Made by a program: the position numbers and the translations under genes. From a virus, in the IMG/VR virus record IMGVR_UViG_3300021407_000037, positions 1-25,843 of that record: a stretch of DNA of 25,843 nucleotides. The stretch is one strand, 5' to 3'. This document shows, one piece after another, positions 6,711 to 13,823 of the stretch (the stretch's first letter is position 1; each line of letters starts with the position of its first letter). The notes below the pieces were generated by a model that saw only the letters and a list, made by a program, of their open reading frames with translations, ran no database searches and was not told where the DNA came from.

Positions 6711-7587
6711 CAGACCAACCCGCGGCGGGGCGGCTCGCCTGCGATCGCATTCGTGAAAACTTCCCTTTTTCCTCCCTCAATTGAGGGAGAAGAATGGATA
6801 GTTCCCGGTTTCAGGTTGCCGAAGGTTGCGGCCATGGTGCGGCGGAAGGCTGCAGCCTCTTCCGGATCCACTTCGAAGCTCTCGCCGCGCTGCACCTTCT
6901 CCACAAACTCGCGCATTTCGTCTTCTTCGCTCTTCGCGCCAGGCATGAAGTCGGCGGCCGTGAATGGCTCCGGTTTGCGATCGGTGTCGCGGTTGACGTT
7001 CGCGATCACCGCGCAGATCAGCGCCGCGGGCCAGAAGCCCTCGCGCGTGATCTGGGTGTCGCACTCGAATAGCAGGTCCAGCTCGCGCGGCGAGATGGCC
7101 AGGAACTCATCGCGGCTTAAACCAAGCTTGCGCTGAGCACGGATCCAAATTCGGACGAGCTCGTCGCCGCGGTCTCTTTCTTGATCGGCGCCAGCTCGCC
7201 TGGCGCCGGAGCGTTTGGGATATCGGCCTCCACGGGCTTCGGCTTCGGCATATACACAGACAGAGCTTTGCCGATCTGCACCGTGATCGCGGTGGTCTCG
7301 GCGAAGTCGAAGTTGATGAGGCCGGCGAGCTCGTCGAGCGTGAATGGAGCCTTCCAGCTTTTGTCGGGCTGCTGCTGATGCAGCCCGGCCCACAGGCAGG
7401 CCATCCAGCGTTCGGGATCCGCCTGCAGGTCGATCTTCGACCAGCTCTTCGGATCGAAGAGCGAGTCGCCGGTCTTCTGCTTGTAGAGAATCACGGCGTG
7501 CATCTGGAAAGCGATCGGCCGCTCCGTGCCGCGGATCGCCACTGTGACCGGCTCGCCGGTGATTTCTTTTTCTAGGACGTCTTTCAT
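6710..7587 (-). CDS. Tail assembly chaperone, -1 frameshift fusion (gpGT-like)
   Basis: This is the long product made when ribosomes slip back one base at CCCAAAC (7219-7213). Codons 1-125 come from the zero frame (7587-7213). The shifted frame then re-reads base 7213 and runs to the stop at 6710-6712, giving about 292 aa. The appended part begins RSGARRAGADQERDRG and contains RKLGLSRDEFLAISPREL and a DLLFECD segment, the look of the gpT/second-ORF domain of siphophage chaperones, which commonly carry a helix ending S-x-x-E-x-x-x-x-[ST]-P-x-E. In lambda the G and GT products coat the tape measure and recruit tube subunits. The same order (tube, chaperone pair, tape measure) holds here. The shifted frame has no start of its own with a good ribosome site. 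Confidence 0.85.
7117..7587 (-). CDS. Tail assembly chaperone, zero-frame product (gpG-like)
   Basis: 156 aa, ATG at 7587 with AAGGA nine bases ahead, twelve bases after the tail tube stop. It begins MKDVLEKEITGEPVTVAIRG and contains AFQMHAVILYKQKTGDSLFD, WMACLWAGLH and FTLDELAGLINF. This matches the tail assembly chaperone fold of HK97-like siphophages: a strand hairpin, then an L-Y-x-x-x-T-G helix, then helices that count T-cell-like repeats of aromatic residues. The C-terminal 31 residues (after the slip site) are Ala/Ser-rich and lack the features of the first 125, as expected when most function lies before the shift or in the fusion. It acts in the cytoplasm with the tape measure during tail assembly. 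Confidence 0.87.
   Translation of the reverse strand: MKDVLEKEITGEPVTVAIRGTERPIAFQMHAVILYKQKTGDSLFDPKSWSKIDLQADPERWMACLWAGLHQQQPDKSWKAPFTLDELAGLINFDFAETTAITVQIGKALSVYMPKPKPVEADIPNAPAPGELAPIKKETAATSSSEFGSVLSASLV
7186..7219 (-). promoter_or_regulatory. Programmed -1 ribosomal frameshift signal: slippery CCCAAAC plus hairpin
   Basis: Read on the minus strand, C-CCA-AAC at 7219-7213 is an exact X-XXY-YYZ heptamer in the zero frame of the chaperone gene (codons begin at 7218 and 7215). After a four-base spacer (7212-7209), CGGCGCCAG (7208-7200) pairs perfectly with CTGGCGCCG (7194-7186) around a five-base loop GCGAG: nine base pairs, all Watson-Crick, eight of them G-C. Heptamer in frame, short spacer and strong hairpin are the three known elements of tail-chaperone frameshifting. 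The -1 frame downstream is the one that stays open to 6710. Confidence 0.9.
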
Positions 7588-7599
7588 TCGGTTTCCTTC

Positions 7600-8163
7600 T
7601 TACGACCAGGTCGCGGTGATGTTGCCCACGATCTTGATGGCGCCCGAGAACGTGATCGCCTTGTTGTATTCCGCGCCCATTTTGAAATCCTGCACATAGC
7701 CGGTGAAGACCAGCGTGGTGCCGTCGGTGGTGGTGATCTTCCAGTAGTTGAGCGCCGCGGATCCGGCCGTCGCGATGTTGGTGAGCAGCCCCTGGGTGAT
7801 CGGGTCGGTCGGATTGAGCACGCCGTCATATTGCACGGTGTCGCCGTCGACGACGGTCTTCAGCCACTCTTTGAAGATCGAGGGCGAGTCGAGGTTGGTA
7901 ATGTCGTCGAACTCAGCCTTGAACCCCGAGAAGCTGAACTTCTTCAGCTGCGCGATGTTGGTGTAGGCAGCGCCGGTAGTGCCTCCGTTGGCTAGCTTCG
8001 AGCCGTAGCCAGGGTAGGCGATGGTTGTGCCGAACAGCGCGGCGCTGGCCGCGGCGGCCAGCCAGAGCACAAACGTTTTGAGCTTCAGCGCGCCGAGCAG
8101 CAGGACCGCGGCGATCAGGATGCCGGCGGGATGGAAAGCAGCGATCAACAGAAAAGCGAGCAT
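7600..8163 (-). CDS. Major tail tube protein with hydrophobic N-terminal extension
   Basis: 187 aa, ATG at 8163 behind AAGGAG at ideal spacing. Residues from about 49 on are a lambda-type tail tube protein: AYPGYGSKL, then IAQLKKFSFSGFKAEFDDIT, NLDSPSIFKEWL, GLLTNIA, a VFTGYVQDFKMGA segment and a final TFSGAIKIVGNITATWS. That is the usual order of strands, with the GY(V)xxF and x-[FS]-x-[GA]-x-[IL]-x-[IV]-x-G elements. Residues 1-48 are strongly hydrophobic and form two membrane-like helices (MLAFLLIAAFHPAGILIAAV onward), which tube proteins do not have. The upstream gene is a paralog with the same AYPGYGSKL motif, and the chaperone pair follows. There are no cysteines. The excellent ribosome site supports the long form. 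Confidence 0.85.
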   Translation of the reverse strand: MLAFLLIAAFHPAGILIAAVLLLGALKLKTFVLWLAAAASAALFGTTIAYPGYGSKLANGGTTGAAYTNIAQLKKFSFSGFKAEFDDITNLDSPSIFKEWLKTVVDGDTVQYDGVLNPTDPITQGLLTNIATAGSAALNYWKITTTDGTTLVFTGYVQDFKMGAEYNKAITFSGAIKIVGNITATWS

Positions 8164-8198
8164 GGGATTTTCTCCTTGGGAAAAACTAAAGAACGAAA

Positions 8199-8630
8199 TC
8201 AGGCGGCGCCGGCTGGACCGGTCATGGCTCCGACGACGGTGAGCTTTGCGCTGAACCCGAGAGCTTTCGAAAGCTGCACGGTGAAGGGCACGTATTCCGC
8301 GACATAAGCGTTGAACTGATAAACGGTGATGCCATCGGAAAGCAGAATGCGCCAGGTGCCCAGCGTGAGATTCGCGTGCAGCGTGCCGAGTTCGAGCTGG
8401 CTGCCGTTCGCGGGATCGAGCACGCCGGCGATATCGATTTGGCCGCCATCGATCTGCACCGCCAGCGGCCGCTCGAAATTGTCGGGCGTGAGGAGGTTTG
8501 TCTGGTCGGTGGTGGTGTGCTTCGAGCCCGAGGGCAGGACTTTCTGCAGCTGCGCGATCGAGAAGTAATCCGTCCCGTCGGTGGTGAGTAGCAGCTTCGA
8601 GCCGTAACCGGGATAAGCTTTGGTGATCAG
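8199..8630 (-). CDS. Second tail tube-like protein, apparently CTG-started
   Basis: 143 aa if started at CTG 8630. The first ATG/GTG/TTG in frame is at 8459, which would remove the conserved N-terminus AYPGYGSKL (residues 5-13) and YFSIAQLQKVLPSGS, clearly homologous to the neighbouring tube protein. CTG at 8630 overlaps the upstream stop as CTGA, with GGAG five bases before it. The rest reads LAVQIDGGQIDIAGVLDP, LTLGTWRILLSDG and VQLSKALGFSAKLTVVGAMT, in the same strand order as the tube family. It is likely a tube subunit variant, a tail terminator-proximal ring or an inactive paralog. The 35-base gap before the next gene contains only that gene's ribosome site. Confidence 0.75.
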   Translation of the reverse strand: MITKAYPGYGSKLLLTTDGTDYFSIAQLQKVLPSGSKHTTTDQTNLLTPDNFERPLAVQIDGGQIDIAGVLDPANGSQLELGTLHANLTLGTWRILLSDGITVYQFNAYVAEYVPFTVQLSKALGFSAKLTVVGAMTGPAGAA

Positions 8631-9115
8631 AACTGCTCCGCTGGGCCCATGGCGATGGGCGGGTTCAGCGCCGGGTTGAGACTCTGGCTCTGCACCGTGT
8701 AGCTATCCGTGTAGAGCGCCTTCAGGCGCAGCACTGAGCGGAAGACATAACCACCTCCGCCGAGTTCGTAGGGATCATCGAAGTCGGCGATTACTTCAGC
8801 GAACTGCAAAATTGTGCCGTCTGGCAGCGGCCCAGTGAAATCGACGAGCAGGTCGCGAATGGTTTGCGAGAGCCTCCGCGCCATGAGCTGACTGTCGGCA
8901 TAGGAATCGAACTGCAGCTCGCCATCGATGAGCGCACTAGAGCCGTCCTGCGTCTTCTCAGCCGGTACGGCGTTCACCACATGCAGCACCACGTAAGGCC
9001 GGGTCGCCTGCTTCTGCGCCAGGCTGAAGAACACACTGTTGTTAGCCGGCGCCGCGAGCAGGGAACTGAGCGGCGTTGTCGTCGTGAGCAGCTCATAGAG
9101 TCCATTCGAAATCAC
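8627..9115 (-). CDS. Tail completion protein, DUF3168-like
   Basis: 162 aa. GTG at 9115 overlaps the stop of the beta-helix gene (GTGA, 9115-9112), so I reject the longer in-frame form from 9232. The protein begins (V)ISNGLYELLTTTTPLSSLL, followed by NNSVFFSLAQKQATRPYVVL, FDSYADSQLMARRLSQTI and FAEVIADFDDPYEL. DUF3168 proteins have this order: an N-terminal helix that ends in L-x-x-L-[LV], a P-x-[VI]-x-[FL] strand, a P-Y-V-V-x strand, then a Y-A-x-x helix and a terminal strand R-S-V-L-x-L-K. They cap or terminate the tail at the head side. Its place just before the tube genes agrees. Confidence 0.8.
   Translation of the reverse strand: MISNGLYELLTTTTPLSSLLAAPANNSVFFSLAQKQATRPYVVLHVVNAVPAEKTQDGSSALIDGELQFDSYADSQLMARRLSQTIRDLLVDFTGPLPDGTILQFAEVIADFDDPYELGGGGYVFRSVLRLKALYTDSYTVQSQSLNPALNPPIAMGPAEQF
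8628..8639 (-). promoter_or_regulatory. Ribosome binding site and CTG start of the first tube-like gene
   Basis: On the minus strand GGAG (8639-8636), five bases, then CTG (8630-8628), which shares bases with the TGA stop (8629-8627) of the upstream gene. There is no ATG, GTG or TTG in this frame between the upstream in-frame stop and 8459. The conserved tube motif lies upstream of 8459, so initiation must be at CTG or an even rarer codon, probably by coupling with the terminating ribosome. Confidence 0.55.
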
Positions 9116-10962
9116 GGCGTCACCGTCGCCGACAGCCCCGAGGGCGCACCAGGAGCCCCGGCGAAAGCATATGGATAGGCGCCCACGTCCCAAGCTCCGC
9201 TGGACGGACGCGCAAGGCACCCAGCTCCACAACTACCAGTGATTCCAAAAAATTGCGGAGCCCCCGTGGTCAGAGGTGAAAAACTTCCAGTGGCTAAACT
9301 CGCGAGATTAGCACCGCTCTGGTAGGCCGATGAACTCGCATTGGGAATGAGATAGGAACTGGTGAGGCTGGGGTTGGTGGTTGTGCTGTGAGCGTCGAAT
9401 CCGAAGCCTTGCCAGGTCGCCCATGATGCGGTATTCCCGTTGGCCTGGCTTCCCCAAAATTTCCCGCTTACGACTGGCGCCCAGATGTTGTGGTCGAAAT
9501 TGCCGAACACTGCCGCCGTCGCCGCCACCGTGGTGATGTAGGTGTTGATATCGTACGAAAACGATCCGGTGTTCCCTACGCAGATGTTGTTTCGATAGTC
9601 CGAACCGCCGGCATTCGTGAGGTTGAAATTCGCGCAGGAGTCCTGCGAGTTTCCCGAAACAGTCGTGTTGTTCCAGACCTGCATATACTTCCCGTAAGGG
9701 TGGGGGTCGCCGCCGCCCTGTCCCAGCCACATGACCCCGAACTCATTGTGGCCGGACGCGCTGTTGGTGGTCACCAGGACGTTATTAAAAATCGCTGCGA
9801 TCATGGAGTCCGCTGCGTAGATGAAGCCCGTTGGGCAGGTGTTCGTAAGGTCGCCATGGATGTAATTGTTATAGATCACCGCATTGAAAGGACCTGCCGA
9901 TCCCCCATAGTTGAACCCTATGACCCCGTCCTGGTGGAATGGACTGGAGCAACCGCCACTGCTCTGCCAGTTCGACCAATTCGTGATGTCGTTGTCGTGG
10001 ATTAAGAGGTTTCCGCAAGTTTCGGAAGATGCACTCCCGCCGAAGTTTATGCCCCAATCGTGGTCCGCCAGCGTGTTGTAGGCGATCTCGGCGTTCGTGC
10101 AGTCGCCACTAGGGTCAAGCGAATAAACGACATTCGCTTTACACTGGCCCGAGATAACGTGGTTAACCGAAGTGCTGGTGACGTTGTTGTTGACGACAAG
10201 GCATTGCGAACCAGCGCCCGCTGTGTCCCCTGAAACCTGGACGTAGATGTTCTGGATCGTGAGGTTCCGAATGACGCTATAGGTTAGGTTGGTGAACGAC
10301 ATGCCCAGCGAGGCCTTTGTGTTCGCCTTTCCAGTGCCGTTCGCGGTGTTCTGGATCACAAGATTCGTCGCTGCGAATGCAGCTCCCGTCGCAGTCCCCG
10401 GAGTTGTTGTCAGTTGCAGCAAGGTGGAACTAATAACCGAACTGACCTGGTACAGGGTGCAGCCCGGCCCCGAAGTGACGATGCAGATCGCGACCAGTCC
10501 TGTGGGGAAGGTTGAACCGGAAACCCACGACACACAATTTGACGTGCAGCTGCTCACGGCTGAATTCGTTGTATTGACCGCCCCGCTGTACAGTCCTCCG
10601 TCGATCAGGACATAACTCCGCCCGCTGCCCGTGATCGCGCCGCTCGACGTGGAGAGATAGGGAGCCTGCAAAATGACAGGTCCCTGGTCGAACAAGAATG
10701 CGGCCATGTTTCCGGAAGTTCCCGAACCCAGGACGGACAGCAACGATCCATTCGCGCTGGCGGTGTAGGTTCCAGGACAGACGTGATTGTTCTTTCCCGG
10801 TCCGTCATCACTGGAGGCGTGCGAAGTCAACGCTCTCGCGTTCGAGCAACTGGTAAGCCCCGTGCCACTGCCTTGCGCCGTCGGAGCGAAGTAGGCGTCC
10901 GACGCAAAGGCCGAAACGCTCAGCAGCGCAATTCCCAGCAGAAATTTTAGTTGTGCTTGAAT
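9112..10962 (-). CDS. Exported right-handed beta-helix protein (tailspike/lyase-like), ATT start
   Basis: About 616 aa if started at ATT 10962, which has GGAGG six bases ahead and gives a textbook signal peptide (QAQLKFLLGIALLSVSAFA, cleavage before Ser). No canonical start exists nearby, and the frame upstream is a shadow of the preceding gene. From about residue 30 (DAYFAPTAQGSGTGLT) the protein has the opening of pectate-lyase/parallel beta-helix proteins. Many Asn-rich rungs follow (YSVIRNLTIQNIYVQVSG, CGNLLIHDNDITNWSNW, FNAVIYNNYIHGDLTN, YMQVWNNTTVSG, HNIWAPVV). The C-terminus GAYPYAFAGAPGAPSGLSAT looks like the start of a fibronectin-like linker. Several cysteines occur in pairs. Polysaccharide binding or cleavage is inferred from the fold; no catalytic site can be assigned. 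Confidence 0.8.
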   Translation of the reverse strand: MQAQLKFLLGIALLSVSAFASDAYFAPTAQGSGTGLTSCSNARALTSHASSDDGPGKNNHVCPGTYTASANGSLLSVLGSGTSGNMAAFLFDQGPVILQAPYLSTSSGAITGSGRSYVLIDGGLYSGAVNTTNSAVSSCTSNCVSWVSGSTFPTGLVAICIVTSGPGCTLYQVSSVISSTLLQLTTTPGTATGAAFAATNLVIQNTANGTGKANTKASLGMSFTNLTYSVIRNLTIQNIYVQVSGDTAGAGSQCLVVNNNVTSTSVNHVISGQCKANVVYSLDPSGDCTNAEIAYNTLADHDWGINFGGSASSETCGNLLIHDNDITNWSNWQSSGGCSSPFHQDGVIGFNYGGSAGPFNAVIYNNYIHGDLTNTCPTGFIYAADSMIAAIFNNVLVTTNSASGHNEFGVMWLGQGGGDPHPYGKYMQVWNNTTVSGNSQDSCANFNLTNAGGSDYRNNICVGNTGSFSYDINTYITTVAATAAVFGNFDHNIWAPVVSGKFWGSQANGNTASWATWQGFGFDAHSTTTNPSLTSSYLIPNASSSAYQSGANLASLATGSFSPLTTGAPQFFGITGSCGAGCLARPSSGAWDVGAYPYAFAGAPGAPSGLSATVTP

Positions 10963-11765
10963 GCCGCGCCTCCGCAGACCCAGTTCGAACTTCCAGACAT
11001 CGTGAATGAGTAAGTTGCCGTGCCCGTGCCGCTGCTCAGGTTGTAGGCCGCGTTGATTTGGTTGCTCCCGTTCGCGCGTTTTCCGTTGGGATCGTTGGTA
11101 GTAAGGGAACCGGTCGGAGTCCAAGTCACCGCTGCCCCCTGCAGTCCCATGCCGACCAGCAACTCGGTTGAGCCCGCTACCGAGCCGGACGCGCCGCTCG
11201 TGCAAGTCGTATTGAAGGCGCTGTTCCCGTTGCTCACGACGGAAACGTCATAAGGCGAACCAGGAATTCCGGCGCTGTGCTTCCACTCCTGAATCACAAC
11301 TCCGATCTGGCCCCCGGAAGTCGTTGAGCTCACCGTGACCGTGTCAGCTCCAGAACTGCCGGCCACAGCCCACCACCCGCACCACCAGCCCATGTTCGTG
11401 GAGCTGGTGTCGTGAATGCAGCCGTTGACATCTGTGTTCGCGTTTCCCGTGCAGGAAGAGTTTCCGTTCGGGCACAGCGCCGTCCAGGTATTCGTCTTGC
11501 TGTCGGCAACGGTGAGGGTCGTTCCGCCATTGGTCTCGTTAGCAAACGCCAGAAGCAGGTGGCCGCTTCCTATGCTGGAAGGATAAGCAACAGCTTCACT
11601 CGTGCCCGCACCGCCGTTAGAACCATTGGCGCTGTTTTGGGCTAGAGAGAATCCCGTGATGGCGGCGCTGGGACTCAAAACCCCGCCGCCAACGATCGGA
11701 GGAGACTGCGCGAGACCTATGCTCGATAACAACAGGAAGAGAAAAAATGGCTTATTGCTGAACAT
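10947..11765 (-). CDS. Exported jelly-roll-like beta-sandwich protein
   Basis: 272 aa. I prefer ATG at 11765 (fifth codon of the longest frame) because it starts a clean signal peptide, MFSNKPFFLFLLLSSIGLAQ, with cleavage before Gln. It overlaps the upstream gene by 14 bases. The mature part contains GSGHLLLAFANETNGGTTLT, VADSKTNTWTAL, a Cys-rich middle with MGWWCGWWAVAGSSGADTV, TVSSTTSGGQIGVVIQEW, and a SYSFTMSGSSNWVCGGAAF ending. I recognise this as a common beta-sandwich (strands L-L-x-[AV]-x, V-x-D-x-x-x-N-x-W, G-x-[VI]-x-x-[IV]-x-E-[WY]) that appears in phage particle and surface proteins. Six cysteines suggest disulfides. Binding or adhesion is a guess from the fold. Confidence 0.7.
   Translation of the reverse strand: MFSNKPFFLFLLLSSIGLAQSPPIVGGGVLSPSAAITGFSLAQNSANGSNGGAGTSEAVAYPSSIGSGHLLLAFANETNGGTTLTVADSKTNTWTALCPNGNSSCTGNANTDVNGCIHDTSSTNMGWWCGWWAVAGSSGADTVTVSSTTSGGQIGVVIQEWKHSAGIPGSPYDVSVVSNGNSAFNTTCTSGASGSVAGSTELLVGMGLQGAAVTWTPTGSLTTNDPNGKRANGSNQINAAYNLSSGTGTATYSFTMSGSSNWVCGGAAFKHN
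10960..10973 (-). promoter_or_regulatory. Perfect Shine-Dalgarno in front of an ATT start
   Basis: On the minus strand GGAGG (10973-10969), six bases CGCGGC, then ATT (10962-10960). It lies within the last codons of the jelly-roll-like gene, so the two genes overlap by 16 bases. ATT starts are rare in bacteria but known, for example in infC. The alternative is a downstream CTG, which would shorten the signal peptide. Confidence 0.5.
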
Positions 11766-13401
11766 AGCGGATCTCACCCGAGGTCTGGCCCGTGCTCGAG
11801 AGCAGCAGGCAGATGTTGTCGGCCGCGGTGGCCGTTTTGTAGACCCAGTTGCCGCCCGTTCCCTTCACCAGGCCGCCGTTCGCTGCGAAATTCCAGCCGG
11901 TGGCTGCCGTGGATCCGCCGGCCATGCCGGCGATGCTCGTAGCGCACGTCGTGCCCGTGCCTTCGACCAGTGCGATGTTTTGCGCGGTCGCGGTGACAAC
12001 GTCGATTGCGCAAATGTAGGTCTGCTTCGACGACGTGCCGGCGATGACCTGGCCGCTGGCGGTGAGGTTGATCACTGTCTGCGAGCCGGCGTTCCCTCCG
12101 CATGGATCGAGCACCGGAGCGGTGCCCCCGACTTGCGCGACATTGACCGATTGATTCGCGGCCAGCGCTACGTTCAGCGCGGTTGTAAGGTTTGGCTGGT
12201 TGGGGTTGATCTGCACGACAAGCGACTTGTCGGCTGCTGCCGCCTGCGTCGATGCAGCTTTCACCGCTGCTGGCCCATTCGTTCCGTCGGCGATCGCGGT
12301 GTAGAGGGGATTGGTCGCACCCGTGGCAGCGCCAGCGACCTGGTTAATGTTCGTGCTTTGGTTGGCCGCGAGTGAGCTGTCATTTGAGATGGTCACGCGC
12401 GGAATTCCAGCTCCGCTCGCGCCCGTGCCGGTGCTAACAGCCGTGCCACCCACATAGTTCAGGTCGACCAGTTGCTGGCCTTTCACGTCGAGCTGCTCTG
12501 CCGAGCTGTTGCCGCTGGTGATGGTGGGCAACGTGGAATTGTAAGTGCCTCCCACGTTCAGGTTGTTCGCCGGCGCGGCCGCATTTTGCGCCGCATCGAA
12601 GATTCCGCCGGCGTTGCCGATGGTGCGCACGTTCCACGTGCCCGATTGCGACACTGCGGGCGTGTTCGTCACGAAAGCATTCATGCCGGCGACGGCGACC
12701 GCGCCTGGCGAGGTGCCATAGTTCGAAGGTGCCCCGAGCGAAGTGCCGGCCAGTTTGTAGAGGTTGATGAAGAGGCTGCGATCGTTGGTGAGCTGCGCGA
12801 TGCCGGCCTGCCCGCTGGTGAGGGGGGTGATGCTCGAGCTATAAAGGCCGCCGATCGGGTTGAAGCTGGTGGTGCCTTGCGTGAACGCGCCTTCATCCGC
12901 CAGCGAGGATCCGCCGGAACTGCTGCAACCGGTTTTGCAATTGATCTCCACATAGCCGCTGCCATCGACCGGGCTTGTCACCGAAACATTGCCCCCTCCG
13001 GAACTGGAGCCGCCGCTGGCGCTGAGCAGTGTGGTGTTGACGGTGATAGTGACGCTTGTGCCTCCGGTCCAGCTGGGCACGATGGTGAACGAGTCGTAGG
13101 CTTTTGAAATCGATGGAGCCCGGATGACGTTCGACGTGCTGGTGTAGGTATCTAGCGAGTCGCAAGAGCCGCCCTGCTTGCAGCCCGAGACCACGATCGA
13201 GACCGTTGCAGGCGAGCCCGTGATCACGTATTCGAACGATGCCGTCATGGCTCCGGCCCCGTTCAGCTCGGTGAGTGTGAGGCCGCTCGAGGTGACAGTC
13301 TTGCTGTCGACGCTGCGTACCTGCGCCTGCGCGCCTGGCACCAGGCACAGCGCGAAGAACAGCAGCATGCCGATCGGCAGAAGATAGCGATTTGGTTTCA
13401 T
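11752..13401 (-). CDS. Exported fibre-like structural protein
   Basis: 549 aa. Start set at ATG 13401, not the earlier TTG at 13470, because it begins a signal peptide (MKPNRYLLPIGMLLFFALCL, cleavage AQA before Gln) and has AAAGGAAA upstream. Residues about 27-130 are a beta domain (GLTLTELNGAGAMTASFEYV, SFTIVPSWTGGTSVTITV), then a Ser/Gly hinge (SGGSSSGGG). A long region of short repeats common in phage fibres follows: GIPRVTISNDSSLAANQS, NPLYTAIADGTNGPAAV and LNVALAANQSVNVAQVG. The C-terminal 110 residues (VIAGTSSKQTYICAIDVV, then TAQNIALVEGTGTTCATSIA and ICLLLSSTGQTSGEIRYV) form a domain I have seen at the C-terminus of many phage particle proteins. Function beyond fibre-like structure is unknown. 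Confidence 0.75.
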   Translation of the reverse strand: MKPNRYLLPIGMLLFFALCLVPGAQAQVRSVDSKTVTSSGLTLTELNGAGAMTASFEYVITGSPATVSIVVSGCKQGGSCDSLDTYTSTSNVIRAPSISKAYDSFTIVPSWTGGTSVTITVNTTLLSASGGSSSGGGNVSVTSPVDGSGYVEINCKTGCSSSGGSSLADEGAFTQGTTSFNPIGGLYSSSITPLTSGQAGIAQLTNDRSLFINLYKLAGTSLGAPSNYGTSPGAVAVAGMNAFVTNTPAVSQSGTWNVRTIGNAGGIFDAAQNAAAPANNLNVGGTYNSTLPTITSGNSSAEQLDVKGQQLVDLNYVGGTAVSTGTGASGAGIPRVTISNDSSLAANQSTNINQVAGAATGATNPLYTAIADGTNGPAAVKAASTQAAAADKSLVVQINPNQPNLTTALNVALAANQSVNVAQVGGTAPVLDPCGGNAGSQTVINLTASGQVIAGTSSKQTYICAIDVVTATAQNIALVEGTGTTCATSIAGMAGGSTAATGWNFAANGGLVKGTGGNWVYKTATAADNICLLLSSTGQTSGEIRYVQQ

Positions 13402-13430
13402 GGAAGTTGTTTCCTTTCGAGAGGAAGCGA

Positions 13431-13823
13431 TCAACTGGCGCCGCCCGCGTTCTGGTTGATCTCGAAGCAATAAATCTTCAGCTGCCAGTGCAGCTCGTCG
13501 ATGTCTTCGATCGCGGCGATTTGAAAGACGCGCGTTTGCCCAGCCTCATTGAGCTGGATAGTCATGTTCTCTTCGACGCCGAGCTGATAAGTGATGACCG
13601 CCAGGTGCGAGACGCGCTGCGCGATCTGCTGCGCTTTGTCGAGTTCGTCGCCGGCTAGCGCATAGAGCGCTGCCCACGAAGTGAACTGCGCGCTGGGCTG
13701 CCCGCTTGAGCCATCGGTGTTGCGCGAACCCGGCGAGCAGAACGTGATCATCCGGTTCATGGCTCCCGGAGTCACATAGCGGCCCTGGCGTGGCAGACCA
13801 GCACTCAGTCGAGGCAGCGGCAT
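13431..13823 (-). CDS. Head-tail adaptor (SPP1 gp16 / HK97 type stopper)
   Basis: 130 aa. ATG at 13823 directly follows the TAG of the upstream gene (TAGATG). The sequence has the Phage_H_T_join order: an N-terminal strand NRMITFCSPGSRNTDG, then FTSWAALYALAGDELDKAQQ, a HLAVITYQLGVEENMTIQL strand pair, FQIAAIEDIDELHWQLKIY and a short tail. Head-tail adaptors of this family form the ring that closes the head and receives the tail, and they carry the W-A-x-[VIL]-x-x-[LA] element seen here. Its place, close to the connector gene, agrees. It has no signal peptide, unlike the genes on both sides of it. Confidence 0.88.
   Translation of the reverse strand: MPLPRLSAGLPRQGRYVTPGAMNRMITFCSPGSRNTDGSSGQPSAQFTSWAALYALAGDELDKAQQIAQRVSHLAVITYQLGVEENMTIQLNEAGQTRVFQIAAIEDIDELHWQLKIYCFEINQNAGGAS

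Noticed and set aside
10963-11205. Extended N-terminus of the beta-helix protein from 11205
   Set aside because: These 80 residues are the out-of-frame shadow of the jelly-roll-like gene; the signal peptide begins only after the ATT at 10962.
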